The position numbers and the translations under genes were made by a program. From Gammaproteobacteria bacterium (GTDB lineage Bacteria; Pseudomonadota; Gammaproteobacteria; Ga0077554; Ga007554), in assembly GCA_005240065.1 (NCBI GenBank), contig SBBG01000068.1, positions 1 through 44,139 of the forward strand: a stretch of 44,139 nt of DNA. The letters run 5' to 3'. The stretch's first letter is position 1. Each line of letters starts with the position of its first letter. Below are positions 26,331 to 35,171 of this stretch, in pieces. The notes beneath the pieces are model-generated. The model was not told where the DNA came from. It saw only the letters and a list, made by a program, of their open reading frames with translations, and did not search any database.

Positions 26331-27386
26331 GACAATATGACCTTCAGCGATCGCCTCCTCGCCTGGTTTGACGATCACGGGCGCAAGGATCTGCCTTGGC
26401 AGCGCCATGCCTCGCCTTACCGTGTCTGGGTCTCCGAGGTGATGCTGCAACAGACCCAGGTTGCCACCGTCATCCCCTATTACCAGCGTTTCATGGAGCA
26501 CTTTCCCGATGTCCTGGCGCTGGCGGATGCGCCGCTCGATGAGGTGTTGCATCTCTGGACGGGGCTGGGCTATTACGCCCGTGCGCGCAACCTGCACCGC
26601 GCGGCGCGGGTGATTCGTGATGAGTATCGTGGCGAGTTTCCGTGCGACATTGCCGCCGTCCAGACCCTGCCAGGCATCGGCCGTTCCACGGCAGCCGCCG
26701 TCCTCGCGCTCGCATCCGGTCAGCGTCATGCCATTCTCGATGGCAACGTCAAGCGGGTGCTGACGCGCTTCCACGCCATCGACGGCTGGCCGGGGCGGAC
26801 GGAGGTTGAGCAACGGCTGTGGGCGTTGGCCGAGCGGCATACGCCCGCGCAGCACGTGGCGAACTATACCCAGGCCATCATGGATCTGGGCGCCACGCTC
26901 TGCACGCGCGCCTCGCCGGGCTGCGGGCGCTGTCCGCTCAGCGAGGATTGCGCCGCCCGCCGGCAAGACCGGGTGGCGGATTTTCCCGCCTCCAAGCCGC
27001 GCAAGACGCTGCCGGTACGGGATACCGTCATGCTCATGCTACGCAATGCCAGCGGCGAGGTGCTGCTGGTGCAGCGTCCGCCGGAGGGGCTATGGGGCGG
27101 GCTGTGGATTTTTCCGGAATGCCCGGTGGATGAGGATGTCGGGCAGTGGTGCGAGCGGCGATTGGCTTGCCACATCTCGCCGCCAGAGATCTGGTCGGCG
27201 TTGCGCCATACCTTCAGCCACTTCCATCTCGATATCACGCCGGTCCATGCCAGAATGGACACCGCCAGCGCCGTTATGGAGGGCGCCAATGCCGTCTGGT
27301 ACAATCTCGCATCACCCCCGGCGCTAGGGCTGGCGGCGCCGGTACAGCGTTTGCTGTTGCAGCTGAAAGAGGAATCAAGAGCATGA
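26328..27386 (+). CDS. mutY: Adenine DNA glycosylase MutY
   Basis: MutY removes adenine mispaired with 8-oxoguanine. From ATG 26328 the 352-residue product aligns residue for residue with E. coli MutY: catalytic Glu37 in SEVMLQQTQ, Asp138 in ILDGNVKR, and the helix-hairpin-helix [11 protein letters not shown]. The 4Fe-4S ligands are [17 protein letters not shown] (C-x6-C-x2-C-x5-C). The C-terminal NUDIX-like domain ([16 protein letters not shown]) reads the 8-oxoG strand. The track start is an upstream TTG and is rejected because of that alignment. The stop overlaps yggX by four bases, the classical mutY-yggX pairing. Confidence 0.96.
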   Translation: MDNMTFSDRLLAWFDDHGRKDLPWQRHASPYRVWVSEVMLQQTQVATVIPYYQRFMEHFPDVLALADAPLDEVLHLWTGLGYYARARNLHRAARVIRDEYRGEFPCDIAAVQTLPGIGRSTAAAVLALASGQRHAILDGNVKRVLTRFHAIDGWPGRTEVEQRLWALAERHTPAQHVANYTQAIMDLGATLCTRASPGCGRCPLSEDCAARRQDRVADFPASKPRKTLPVRDTVMLMLRNASGEVLLVQRPPEGLWGGLWIFPECPVDEDVGQWCERRLACHISPPEIWSALRHTFSHFHLDITPVHARMDTASAVMEGANAVWYNLASPPALGLAAPVQRLLLQLKEESRA

Positions 27387-27655
27387 CACGCATGATCCAC
27401 TGCGCTAAGTTGAATAAGGAAGCCGAGGGCCTGGCCACTCCACCCTACCCCGGGGCGTTGGGCAAGCGGATTTATGAGAGTGTCTCGAAAGAGGCGTGGC
27501 AGATGTGGCTCAAGCACCAGACCATGTTGATCAACGAATACCGTCTGGTGCTGGTCGATCCCAAGGCGCGCCAGTTTCTCGAGGGCGAGATGGAAAAATT
27601 CTTCTTCGGTGATGGCTCGGCAATGCCGGGGGGGTATGTGCCGCCCGCCAGGTAG
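27383..27655 (+). CDS. yggX: Probable Fe(2+)-trafficking protein YggX
   Basis: YggX is a small cytoplasmic protein implicated in protecting Fe-S enzymes and handling labile Fe(II) under oxidative stress. The 90-residue product starts [17 protein letters not shown] and carries [13 protein letters not shown] and the strongly conserved [17 protein letters not shown]. The only conserved cysteine is Cys7. The ATGA overlap with mutY fixes the start; the track extends it wrongly upstream inside mutY. Its partner MutY is itself an Fe-S enzyme. Confidence 0.96.
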   Translation: MTRMIHCAKLNKEAEGLATPPYPGALGKRIYESVSKEAWQMWLKHQTMLINEYRLVLVDPKARQFLEGEMEKFFFGDGSAMPGGYVPPAR

Positions 27656-27666
27656 TTTTCTGTTCA

Positions 27667-27693
27667 GGAACTTCTGAATTGATCAGAGGTTCC
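27667..27693. terminator. Bidirectional terminator palindrome between yggX and prfA
   Basis: GGAACTTCTGA-ATTGA-TCAGAGGTTCC forms an 11-bp stem with one G-U pair, followed on the plus strand by TTT. It sits between two convergent genes, two bases from the prfA stop. The core recurs in opposite orientation at 33715-33737. Confidence 0.65.
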
Positions 27694-27694
27694 T

Positions 27695-28777
27695 TTACTC
27701 CGCCATCGCCGCCAACAAATCCGCCTGATACTCGCTGCTAAGGGGATTGAGCACCGGGTCAAGGTCGCCCTCGATGATATTGGCAAGCTTGTACAGGGTG
27801 AGGTTGATGCGGTGGTCGGTGAGGCGGCCCTGGGGGAAGTTGTAGGTGCGGATGCGTTCCGAGCGGTCGCCGGTGCCGACCAGCAGGCGGCGTGTCTGGG
27901 CCTGTTCGGCGGCCTGCTTTTCGCGCTGCAGGCTCACCAGCTTCGATTGCAGCAGTGACATGGCGCGGGCGCGGTTTTTGTGCTGCGAGCGCTCGTCCTG
28001 GCATTCTATGACGATGCCGCTGGGCAGGTGAGTGATGCGGATCGCCGAGTCGGTCTTGTTGACGTGCTGGCCGCCCGCACCGGAGGCGCGGAAGGTGTCG
28101 ATCTTGAGATCGGCGGGGTTGATTTCCACTTCGTCGACTTCAGCGATCTCCGGCATCACCGCCACGGTGCAGGTTGAGGTGTGGATACGGCCCTGCGCCT
28201 CGGTTTCGGGGACGCGCTGCACGCGGTGCGCGCCGGATTCGAATTTCAGCCGAGAATAAGCGCCGTGGCCGATGATGCGCGAGATGATTTCCTTGTAACC
28301 GCCGTGTTCACCCGGGCTTTCGCTGATGATTTCCACCTGCCAGCGCTGTTTTTCGGCGTAGCGCGAATACATGCGAAACAAATCGCCGGCGAAGATCGCC
28401 GCCTCGTCGCCGCCCGCCCCGCCGCGGATTTCGAGGAAGATGTTGCTGGCATCATGCGGGTCCTTGGGCAAGAGCAGCTTTTGCAGTTCCAGCTCCAGTG
28501 CATCACGGCGGAGCTGGGCCTGCTTGTACTCCTCTTCCGCCATCTCGCGCAGCTCGGGGTCCGGGTCGCGCATCATGTCCTCGGCGGCGGCGATGTCGGC
28601 CAGCGCCGTCTTGTAGCTTTCAAAGCACGTCACCACCGGCTTGAGTTCGGCATACTCCATCGACAAGGCACGGAAGCGCTCCTGGTTGGCGATGGTCTCG
28701 GCGTCGGCGAGCAGGGCACTGACTTCCTGGAGACGCTCGTGCAGGCTCTCCAGTTTGCCGCGGATGGAAGCTTTCAT
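27695..28777 (-). CDS. prfA: Peptide chain release factor 1
   Basis: RF1 recognises UAA and UAG and triggers peptide release. The 360-residue protein has the N-terminal helical domain, the codon-recognition PxT segment (here PET in [17 protein letters not shown]), and the catalytic GGQ in [14 protein letters not shown], followed by the typical [14 protein letters not shown]. Its start overlaps the hemA stop by four bases. The hemA-prfA operon is widely conserved in proteobacteria; prmC is not seen next to it here. Confidence 0.97.
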   Translation of the reverse strand: MKASIRGKLESLHERLQEVSALLADAETIANQERFRALSMEYAELKPVVTCFESYKTALADIAAAEDMMRDPDPELREMAEEEYKQAQLRRDALELELQKLLLPKDPHDASNIFLEIRGGAGGDEAAIFAGDLFRMYSRYAEKQRWQVEIISESPGEHGGYKEIISRIIGHGAYSRLKFESGAHRVQRVPETEAQGRIHTSTCTVAVMPEIAEVDEVEINPADLKIDTFRASGAGGQHVNKTDSAIRITHLPSGIVIECQDERSQHKNRARAMSLLQSKLVSLQREKQAAEQAQTRRLLVGTGDRSERIRTYNFPQGRLTDHRINLTLYKLANIIEGDLDPVLNPLSSEYQADLLAAMAE

Positions 28778-30033
28778 TGGGATTTCTTCAGGTCGAACAA
28801 TTCGCGCGCCGCCTCGAGCAGGTCGAAACGGCCTTGGAAGCCGGCCTGCTTCATCTGCGCGCTGGGGGCGTGGAGCAATTTGTTGGTGAGGGTGCGCGCC
28901 AGTTGTTGCAGCACCTTTTCGGCGGAGGCGCCGCTCGCCAGCAGGCGGCGTGCCTTTTCCAGCTCATCGTCGCGTAGCCGCTCGGCCTGTTCGCGATAGG
29001 CGCGGATGGTGGATACGGCTTCCAGTGATTTCAGCCAGCCCATGAAGTGCGCCACTTGCACGTCGATGATCTCCTCGGCCTGCTTGGCGGCTTCCTGGCG
29101 CGACTTGAGTCCTTCCTGGATGATTTCTTGCAGATCGTCCACAGTATAGAGATACACATCGCGCAGATCCCCGGCTTCGGGCTCGATATCGCGCGGTACG
29201 GCGATGTCCACCATCAGCATTGGGCGATGTTTGCGCGCCTTGATCGCCCGTTCCACCGCGCCCTTACCCAGGATCGGCAGCGGGCTGGCAGTGGAGGAGA
29301 TGACGATATCGGCTTCCGCCAAGTGGGAGGGTATTTCGCCAAGCTCGATGGCATAGCCGTTGAATTCGCTGGCCAGGACATGCGCCTTTTCCAAGGTGCG
29401 GTTGGCGATGATCATACGGCCGATGCCGTTTTCGTGCAGGTGACGCGCTGCCAGCTCGATGGTTTCGCCCGCGCCGATCAGCAGCACCGTATAGCCGGTG
29501 AGTTCGCCGAAAATCTGCTTGGCCAGGCTGACGGCGGCGAAGGCCACCGACACAGGACTGGAGCCGATGGCAGTGTCGGTGCGTACTTGCTTGGCGACGG
29601 AAAACGTGTGCTGGAACAGCCGTCCCAGCGTCGTGCCGACCGTGCCGGCTTGCATCGCCGTCGCATAGGCGGTTTTCATTTGGCCGAGAATCTGCGGTTC
29701 GCCGAGAATCAGCGAATCCAGGCCGCTGGCGACGCGCAACATGTGCCGCACCGCGTCCTGCTCGGGGTACAGATAAACATAAGGGGCCACATCCTCGGAG
29801 CGGAGATGATGGTAATTGCCGAGCCATTCGACAATATTGTCATCGTTGCCCCCTTTGGCGCAGCACACCAGCTCGGTGCGGTTGCAGGTGGACAGGATCG
29901 CTGCTTCGTTGACGCCCGAGCGGGTTTGAAGATCGTGCAGCGCTTCCGGCAGGCGGTCGGGGGCGAACGCCACCCGCTCCCGGATGTCCACGGGCGCTGT
30001 TTTGTGATTGATGCCAACGGCCAGAAGGCGCAT
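28774..30033 (-). CDS. hemA: Glutamyl-tRNA reductase
   Basis: HemA reduces glutamyl-tRNA(Glu) to glutamate-1-semialdehyde with NADPH, the first step of C5 tetrapyrrole synthesis. From ATG 30033 the 419-residue product begins [19 protein letters not shown], with catalytic Cys50 in LSTCNRTEL, followed by [10 protein letters not shown] and the NADPH-domain motif [11 protein letters not shown] (usually GAGxM/T). A C-terminal dimerisation helix follows. The track start at 30060 is a TTG nine codons upstream. It heads the hemA-prfA operon and diverges from the TPR lipoprotein gene. Confidence 0.97.
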   Translation of the reverse strand: MRLLAVGINHKTAPVDIRERVAFAPDRLPEALHDLQTRSGVNEAAILSTCNRTELVCCAKGGNDDNIVEWLGNYHHLRSEDVAPYVYLYPEQDAVRHMLRVASGLDSLILGEPQILGQMKTAYATAMQAGTVGTTLGRLFQHTFSVAKQVRTDTAIGSSPVSVAFAAVSLAKQIFGELTGYTVLLIGAGETIELAARHLHENGIGRMIIANRTLEKAHVLASEFNGYAIELGEIPSHLAEADIVISSTASPLPILGKGAVERAIKARKHRPMLMVDIAVPRDIEPEAGDLRDVYLYTVDDLQEIIQEGLKSRQEAAKQAEEIIDVQVAHFMGWLKSLEAVSTIRAYREQAERLRDDELEKARRLLASGASAEKVLQQLARTLTNKLLHAPSAQMKQAGFQGRFDLLEAARELFDLKKSQ

Positions 30034-30228
30034 GGAACTTATTCGCCTGTTATAAAACAAAGTCTTATCGGTTGGCCCAAACCCATCATCATGCGGGATT
30101 CCCCCTGCGGTCCGATAAAGGAACGTAAATTGCTAATATATCAAGCTTTCCTTTGCGGGGGAAAGGGGTGCAGACTTGCGCGCCGTAATATGTGACACTT
30201 GTAACAACTTTTGGTTGCTGGACTACCC

Positions 30229-31941
30229 ATGATGAGAACCTTGCTTTTAATGGCCGCGCTGGGGATTTCCGTGTTGGCGGCGGGTTGCGCCACGGTTCGC
30301 CCGACGGGCGCCGCAGCGCCCAAGCCCAAAGTGGCGCCGGCTCAGCAGATAGCGCCCCTTCCTCCGGCCGCGATCTATCAGGCGCTGGTGGCAGAAACGG
30401 CATTGCAGCGCGGACAGTTCGATATTGCAGCCGACTATTATCAGCGTCTGGCGCGCAGCGTGCCGGATGCAAAGATCGCCGAGCGCGCCACACGCATCGC
30501 CCTTCTGGCGCGCGACGATGCGAATGCCCAGGCATCCGCCAAGCTGTGGCTGGAGCAGGACCCGCACAGCCTGGATGCCCGCCTGCTGCTCGCCGCCAGC
30601 CAGATCCGGCGCGGCCAGATCGACGCCGCCCTGGAACACCTGGAAATCGTGCTGGCGGCACAGGCCCGCACCCCCGATCGTGGCTATGCCGCAGTAATCT
30701 CAGTGTTGTCCAACCTTCCTGACAGCAAAGCGGCGCTCGCCACGATGGAAAAGCTCGTCGCCCGGCACGCCGACGACCCCCACGCCCATTTTGCCTATGC
30801 CCAGCTCGCATTGCGTGCCGAGGCGCTGGATACCGCCCGCACCGCCATCGACATGGCGCTGCGCCTCAAGCCGGGCTGGCCCAGCGCCATGATCGTTCAG
30901 GCGCGCGTCCTGCAATTGAGCGGCGACACGACCAAATCGCTGGAGATTCTGGGTGAGGTGCTTAAACAGCAGCCGCAAGACATGCCATTGCGCCTGATCT
31001 ATGCCCGTGCGCTGGCGGGCGCCAACCGTCACGAGGAGGCGCTGGAGCAGTTCGAGAAACTGCTGAAACAGTACCCCGACAGCCCGGAAGTGCTGCTGGG
31101 CACGGCGTTGCTGTCCCTCGATCTCAAGCGCTTCGACAAGGCCGAAGAATACCTGACCCGGCTGAGCCGCCAGCCCAAGCGCGCCGCCGAAGCCAGTTTC
31201 TACCTCGGCGCCGTCGCGGAGGCCAAAAAGGACCATGCCACGGCGAAAAAATGGTATGCCGCCGTACCAGTGGGCGAGACCAACTATCTCAATGCCCAGA
31301 TCCGCATCGCCGACATACTGGCCAAACAGGGCGACGTGGACGGGGCGCGCAAACATCTGCGCGGCCTTGAGGCCAGCGATCCGGGTCAGAAACTGCGCCT
31401 CTACCTCGCCGAGGGCACGATACTGTTTCAGGCCGGGCAGTATAACCAGGCCATCGCCGTATACGATGCCGCGCTGAGCGAAGTGCCGGACAACACTGAC
31501 CTGCTCTACGGCCGCGCTCTGGCGCGTGCCGAACTGGGTCAGATCGACCTCATGGAACAGGATCTTTCCAGCATCATCAAGCGCGAACCGGACAACGCCG
31601 CTGCGCTCAACACCCTGGGCTATACGCTCGCCGACCGCACCAACCGCTACCAGGAAGCGCTAGGCTACATCAAGCGCGCCTTGGAGCTGCGCCCGCAAGA
31701 CTTCGCCATCATCGACAGCATGGGCTGGCTGCAATTCAAGATGGGTAACAAGGAAGAGGCGATTAAATATCTGCGCCAAGCCTTCGACATGAGCCAGGAT
31801 CCGGAAATTGCCGCCCACCTTGGCGAGGTACTATGGAGCACAGGCGACCAGTCGAGCGCGAAAGAGCTATGGCAACGCGTCATCAAGACCGCGCCCGACC
31901 ATAAACTGCTGAACGAGACCATGCGACGGTTTGGGCAGTGA
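30229..31941 (+). CDS. Tetratricopeptide-repeat outer-membrane lipoprotein
   Basis: The 570-residue product begins with a lipoprotein signal (LLLMAALGISVLAAGC; lipobox LAAGC near residue 25), then a Pro/Ala-rich linker. The rest is helical and consists of many TPR units, for example ALEQFEKLLKQYPDSPEVLLGTALLSL and NTLGYTLADRTNRYQEALGYIKRALELRP near the C-terminus. TPR lipoproteins at this place (opposite hemA, often followed by lolB and ispE) are common in proteobacteria, but here lolB does not follow. The function is presumably as an outer-membrane scaffold; no specific partner can be named. ATG 30232 is an alternative start. Confidence 0.85.
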   Translation: MMRTLLLMAALGISVLAAGCATVRPTGAAAPKPKVAPAQQIAPLPPAAIYQALVAETALQRGQFDIAADYYQRLARSVPDAKIAERATRIALLARDDANAQASAKLWLEQDPHSLDARLLLAASQIRRGQIDAALEHLEIVLAAQARTPDRGYAAVISVLSNLPDSKAALATMEKLVARHADDPHAHFAYAQLALRAEALDTARTAIDMALRLKPGWPSAMIVQARVLQLSGDTTKSLEILGEVLKQQPQDMPLRLIYARALAGANRHEEALEQFEKLLKQYPDSPEVLLGTALLSLDLKRFDKAEEYLTRLSRQPKRAAEASFYLGAVAEAKKDHATAKKWYAAVPVGETNYLNAQIRIADILAKQGDVDGARKHLRGLEASDPGQKLRLYLAEGTILFQAGQYNQAIAVYDAALSEVPDNTDLLYGRALARAELGQIDLMEQDLSSIIKREPDNAAALNTLGYTLADRTNRYQEALGYIKRALELRPQDFAIIDSMGWLQFKMGNKEEAIKYLRQAFDMSQDPEIAAHLGEVLWSTGDQSSAKELWQRVIKTAPDHKLLNETMRRFGQ

Positions 31942-31960
31942 TCCCGGGTTCATGCCCGCG

Positions 31961-32005
31961 CCGGTAAAAAATCAAATCGCCACAGTGGCAATCGCCCTTT
32001 ACCGG
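31961..32005 (+). terminator. Possible terminator of the TPR lipoprotein gene
   Basis: CCGGTAAA (31961-31968) pairs with TTTACCGG (31998-32005), enclosing a smaller GCCAC/GTGGC hairpin, and is followed by GGTATTTT. It is 20 bases after the stop codon. Confidence 0.5.
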
Positions 32006-32062
32006 GGTATTTTAATCGTGAGTAAATCGTGAGTAGAGGGTAAAAAGGAGTGAGGGCGCTGT

Positions 32063-32101
32063 GTCAAGACTTGACCCCATGTTTTGCTTGACCCCATGTT
32101 T
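32063..32101. repeat. Tandem direct repeat CTTGACCCCATGTTT with adjoining palindrome
   Basis: CTTGACCCCATGTTT occurs at 32070-32084 and again at 32087-32101 with a 17-bp period. The first copy is the right half of the palindrome GTCAAG-A-CTTGAC (32063-32075). No transposase is near. It looks like a remnant of a dispersed repeat. Confidence 0.6.
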
Positions 32102-32132
32102 GTGTGGACTTCAGAGTTTGTGTGAAAGATGT

Positions 32133-32176
32133 TTGTTTTCGTGACCGCCAACTGATATATTAGTACAATCTAATAT
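32133..32176 (+). promoter_or_regulatory. sqr promoter with overlapping palindromic operator candidate
   Basis: A weak -35 (TTGTTT, 32133-32138) is followed at 17 bases by TATATT (32156-32161), a good -10. A perfect inverted repeat ATATTAG-N6-CTAATAT (32157-32176) overlaps the -10 and the expected start point, where a repressor would block transcription. AT-rich dyads of this kind are typical of ArsR-type repressors, some of which sense sulfide; the assignment is inference. Confidence 0.45.
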
Positions 32177-32223
32177 TGTGGGCGCGGCTTTTTCAGCCCG
32201 ATCGAGCATGGAGGAGCATTATC

Positions 32224-33495
32224 ATGGCACACATCGTTATCATCGGCGCCAGCACCGGCGGGCTACCCGCCGCCTATGAGATCAAGGCAGCCGTGGGGCC
32301 ACAACACCGCGTCACGGTCATCTCCAATACCGACACCTTTCATTTTGTACCCTCCAATCCTTGGGTCGCCGTCGGCTGGCGTTCACGCAAAGACACCTCC
32401 TTCGCGCTGGCGCCGCCACTTCGCAAAAAGGGGATTGAGTTCATTGCCGTGGGGGCACAGGAGATTAAACCCGCCGACAACAAAGTGGTGCTCGCCGATG
32501 GGCAGATTGTTGATTACGACTATCTGGTGATCGCCACGGGGCCGAAACTGGCCTTCGATGAGGTGCCGGGGTTGGGTCCCGGCGGCTTTACACATTCGGT
32601 ATGCACCATTGGTCATGCCGAGGAGGCCTATGAACGCTGGAAGCATTTCCTGGTAGATCCCGGGCCGATTGTAGTGGGTGCGGCACAGGGGGCGTCATGT
32701 TTCGGTCCGGCCTACGAATTTGCATTTATCATCGACACGGAACTGCGGCGCAAAAAGCTGCGCAACCGCGTGCCCATGACCTTCGTCACCTCAGAACCCT
32801 ACATCGGCCATCTTGGCCTGGGTGGTGTCGGTGACTCCAAAGGTCTGCTGGAACACGAGCTGCGCCAGCATGACATTAAATGGATCACCAATGCCAAGAC
32901 CACCAAGGTGGAAGATGGCGTAATGTTTGTTACCGAGCACAACGATAAGGGTGAACCGATCAAGGAACACCAGGTGCCTTTCAAGTTCTCGATGATGCTC
33001 CCCGCCTTCAAGGGCGTGGATGCCGTGGCAGCGCTGGGCGAACAGATGGTCAACCCGCGCGGTTTCGTCAAGGTCGACAAATACCAGCGCAGCCCTGTTT
33101 GGCCGAACATCTATTCCGTAGGCGTCTGCATCGCCATCCCGCCGGTGGAGGCCACCCCCGTACCGACTGGCGCACCCAAGACCGGCTATATGATCGAATC
33201 CATGGTCACCGCCACCGCCCACAATATCAGGGACGCTATCGTGGGTATCGAACCAAGCCACGAAGCCACCTGGAACGCCATCTGCCTGGCCGATATGGGT
33301 GATACAGGCGCCGCCTTCGTCGCCATGCCGCAGATCCCGCCCCGCAACGTCGCATGGATGAAAAAGGGAAAGTGGGTACATCTGGCCAAGGTCGCATTCG
33401 AAAAGTACTTCATCGGCAAAATGAAGAAAGGATCAACGGAGCCGGTTTATGAAAAATATATCCTTAAATTACTGGGAATAGAGAAATTGAAATAA
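32224..33495 (+). CDS. sqr: Sulfide:quinone oxidoreductase
   Basis: SQR is a peripheral inner-membrane flavoprotein that oxidises sulfide to polysulfide or S0 and reduces quinone. From ATG 32224 (strong GGAGGAG upstream) the 423-residue protein has the FAD-binding HIVIIGASTGGLPAAYEI and ATGPKLAF. The three conserved redox cysteines are Cys127 (SVCTIGHAE), Cys159 (GASCFGPAYE) and Cys354 (NAICLADMGD), matching within one or two residues my recollection of the A. ferrooxidans enzyme. The C-terminus has the amphipathic membrane-binding segment VAFEKYFIGKMKKG. Similarity of segments such as TPVPTGAPKTGYMIESM to that enzyme is high. It is a single-gene unit, suggesting sulfide detoxification or lithotrophy. 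Confidence 0.94.
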   Translation: MAHIVIIGASTGGLPAAYEIKAAVGPQHRVTVISNTDTFHFVPSNPWVAVGWRSRKDTSFALAPPLRKKGIEFIAVGAQEIKPADNKVVLADGQIVDYDYLVIATGPKLAFDEVPGLGPGGFTHSVCTIGHAEEAYERWKHFLVDPGPIVVGAAQGASCFGPAYEFAFIIDTELRRKKLRNRVPMTFVTSEPYIGHLGLGGVGDSKGLLEHELRQHDIKWITNAKTTKVEDGVMFVTEHNDKGEPIKEHQVPFKFSMMLPAFKGVDAVAALGEQMVNPRGFVKVDKYQRSPVWPNIYSVGVCIAIPPVEATPVPTGAPKTGYMIESMVTATAHNIRDAIVGIEPSHEATWNAICLADMGDTGAAFVAMPQIPPRNVAWMKKGKWVHLAKVAFEKYFIGKMKKGSTEPVYEKYILKLLGIEKLK

Positions 33496-33714
33496 TTCAA
33501 TTTTTTCAAGTAATTACTCACCACCGATCAATTCAATCTAACCCGTGAGGGTCTTTTGAATCGTAACAAGAGGATTATGTCCCTTGTTAGCCATAGTTTG
33601 CAGATGGTTTGATATTTGACAATAAGCCTGGACATATGCAAAGCCATGGGGGTCACAAGCCATCCGGGTGTCGGAGAGACAAAAATTTCCGAGGGGGCGA
33701 AAAGGTTTTTAGTA

Positions 33715-33737
33715 AACCTCTGATCAATTCAGAGGTT
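33715..33737. repeat. AACCTCTGA palindromic repeat
   Basis: AACCTCTGA-TCAAT-TCAGAGGTT is a perfect 9-bp inverted repeat. The same core, in opposite orientation with loop ATTGA, is at 27667-27693, so it is a dispersed palindrome rather than a one-off structure. Confidence 0.6.
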
Positions 33738-33755
33738 CTGCGGCACACGGAGGGG

Positions 33756-33796
33756 CTTTCATTTTTCAATCACTCCAAGTGATTGAAAAATGAAAG
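33756..33796. repeat. Perfect 19-bp inverted repeat with 3-nt loop
   Basis: CTTTCATTTTTCAATCACT (33756-33774) is exactly complementary to AGTGATTGAAAAATGAAAG (33778-33796) around CCA. It is followed on the plus strand by A7 and then a T6-rich stretch. It lacks a U-tract right after the stem in either direction, so it does not look like a simple terminator. Confidence 0.85.
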
Positions 33797-34010
33797 AAAA
33801 AAATCACATTTTTTCTTTTCGTACTATGAGAACTCCAGTGTGGAATTATTCAGAACTTCCTTAGGGAAACGATAAGTCCCCGCGCGATAAATGTGGTGGA
33901 CCGTATCCTGGCGCTCCCTAGCGCTTCCCCAAGGAAAAGATACCCTCTTTTCCTTTTTCTGTTATATGCTTGTTCTCCCGCATTAATTCAGCATCAAGTC
34001 AAGGTGTGCA

Positions 34011-35171
34011 ATGAGCGAGTATCTGCCCGGTCTGGAAGGTGTTCCGGCGACCAAGTCCAACATTTCCTTTATCGATGGTGAGCGCGGCATACTGGCCTAT
34101 CGTGGTTACCCCATTGATGAACTTGCCGAGCATAGCACCTTTGAGGAAACCACGCTGCTGTTGCTCGACGGCCGTTTGCCCACGCCGAGTGAACTCGCCG
34201 GTTTCGATGAGCAACTGCGCACCAACCGCCGCGTCAAATACAACATCCGCGAGATGATGAAAAATCTGCCGGCCAGTGGCCACCCGATGGAGATGCTCCA
34301 GACGGCGGTGGCGAGCCTGGGCATGTTTTATCCCGGTCCGGCGGGGCTGACTGGCCGTGATATCCGCGAAAACCTCGACTACATCCATAGCATGACGGTG
34401 AAGATCCTGGCGCGCATGGCGACGCTGGTGGCGATGTGGGAGCATATCCGTAACGGCTACGATCCCGTGCTGCCGCGCACCGATTTGACGTATGCGGAGA
34501 ATTTTCTCTATATGTTGACCGGCAAGGAACCTGATCCATTCCACGCCGATATCATGGACACCTGCCTGGTGCTGCACGCCGAACACACCATCAACGCCTC
34601 GACCTTTGCCGCGCTGGTGGCCGGCTCGACTCTGGCGGCGCCCAATGGCGTCATCGCCGCCGCCATCGGCACCCTTTCCGGGCCGCTGCACGGCGGGGCG
34701 AACGAGAAAGTCGTGGAGATGCTGCAAGAGATCGGCAGCCCGGATAACGCCCGCGCCTGGGTGGAGAAACAACTCGCCGTCAAGGCCAAGATCTGGGGCA
34801 TGGGGCATCGTGAATACAAGGTCAAGGACCCGCGCGCCGTGATCCTGGAAAAGCTGGTGGAAAAACTTGCGGCGCACAAGGGCGGTCAGGTGAGTCCGCT
34901 GTTCGAGACCGCTCTGGCGGTGGAAGAAGTCTGCCGCGAGCGGCTGGCGCACAAAGGAGTCTATCCGAATGTCGATTTCTATTCGGGCGTGCTCTACTCG
35001 GAGATGGGCATCCCTACCGACCAGTTCACCTCCATCTTCGCCATCTCGCGCTGCGCGGGGTGGCTGGCCCACTGGCGCGAACAGCTCGCCGACAACCGCA
35101 TCTTCCGGCCTACGCAGGTTTATACCGGCGAAGGAGTCCGGTCTTATGTGCCGTTACGAGAACGCGGATAG
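34011..35171 (+). CDS. gltA: Citrate synthase
   Basis: The enzyme condenses acetyl-CoA and oxaloacetate to citrate. The 386-residue product has the short form of the family (as in Bacillus CitZ and methylcitrate synthases) rather than the longer NADH-inhibited gammaproteobacterial form. Catalytic residues are visible as His in [10 protein letters not shown], His in [23 protein letters not shown], and the Asp in [14 protein letters not shown] lies seven bases before the ATG. A 2-methylcitrate synthase role cannot be excluded, but no prp genes are near. It ends convergently with alanine dehydrogenase, and the two coding ends overlap by 18 bases. Confidence 0.93.
   Translation: MSEYLPGLEGVPATKSNISFIDGERGILAYRGYPIDELAEHSTFEETTLLLLDGRLPTPSELAGFDEQLRTNRRVKYNIREMMKNLPASGHPMEMLQTAVASLGMFYPGPAGLTGRDIRENLDYIHSMTVKILARMATLVAMWEHIRNGYDPVLPRTDLTYAENFLYMLTGKEPDPFHADIMDTCLVLHAEHTINASTFAALVAGSTLAAPNGVIAAAIGTLSGPLHGGANEKVVEMLQEIGSPDNARAWVEKQLAVKAKIWGMGHREYKVKDPRAVILEKLVEKLAAHKGGQVSPLFETALAVEEVCRERLAHKGVYPNVDFYSGVLYSEMGIPTDQFTSIFAISRCAGWLAHWREQLADNRIFRPTQVYTGEGVRSYVPLRERG

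Larger units (their letters stand above)
33496..34010. other. 515-nt non-coding spacer dense in hairpins, upstream of citrate synthase
   Basis: No plausible gene is seen. In order it holds: ACCC-GTGA-GGGT plus CTTTT (33541-33556, possible sqr terminator); TAACAAG(A)GG/CC-CTTGTTA (33564-33589); a multi-stem candidate closed by TTGACA/TGTCGG (33615-33676); a 9-bp palindrome (33715-33737); a 19-bp perfect hairpin (33756-33796); GCGCT-CCCT-AGCGC (33911-33924); and AAGGAAAAGA-TACCC-TCTTTTCCTT followed by TTTCT (33931-33960). The citrate synthase promoter must lie within this region or downstream of the last hairpin. Base composition is more AT-rich than the flanking genes. Confidence 0.6.

Noticed and set aside
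30089-30811. 240-residue minus-strand ORF opposite the TPR lipoprotein start
   Set aside because: Arg/Pro-rich antisense translation without a conserved feature; the plus-strand lipoprotein signal is convincing.
33496-34010. CRISPR array in the repeat-rich spacer
   Set aside because: The inverted repeats are all different, with no regular direct repeat and spacer spacing and no cas genes.
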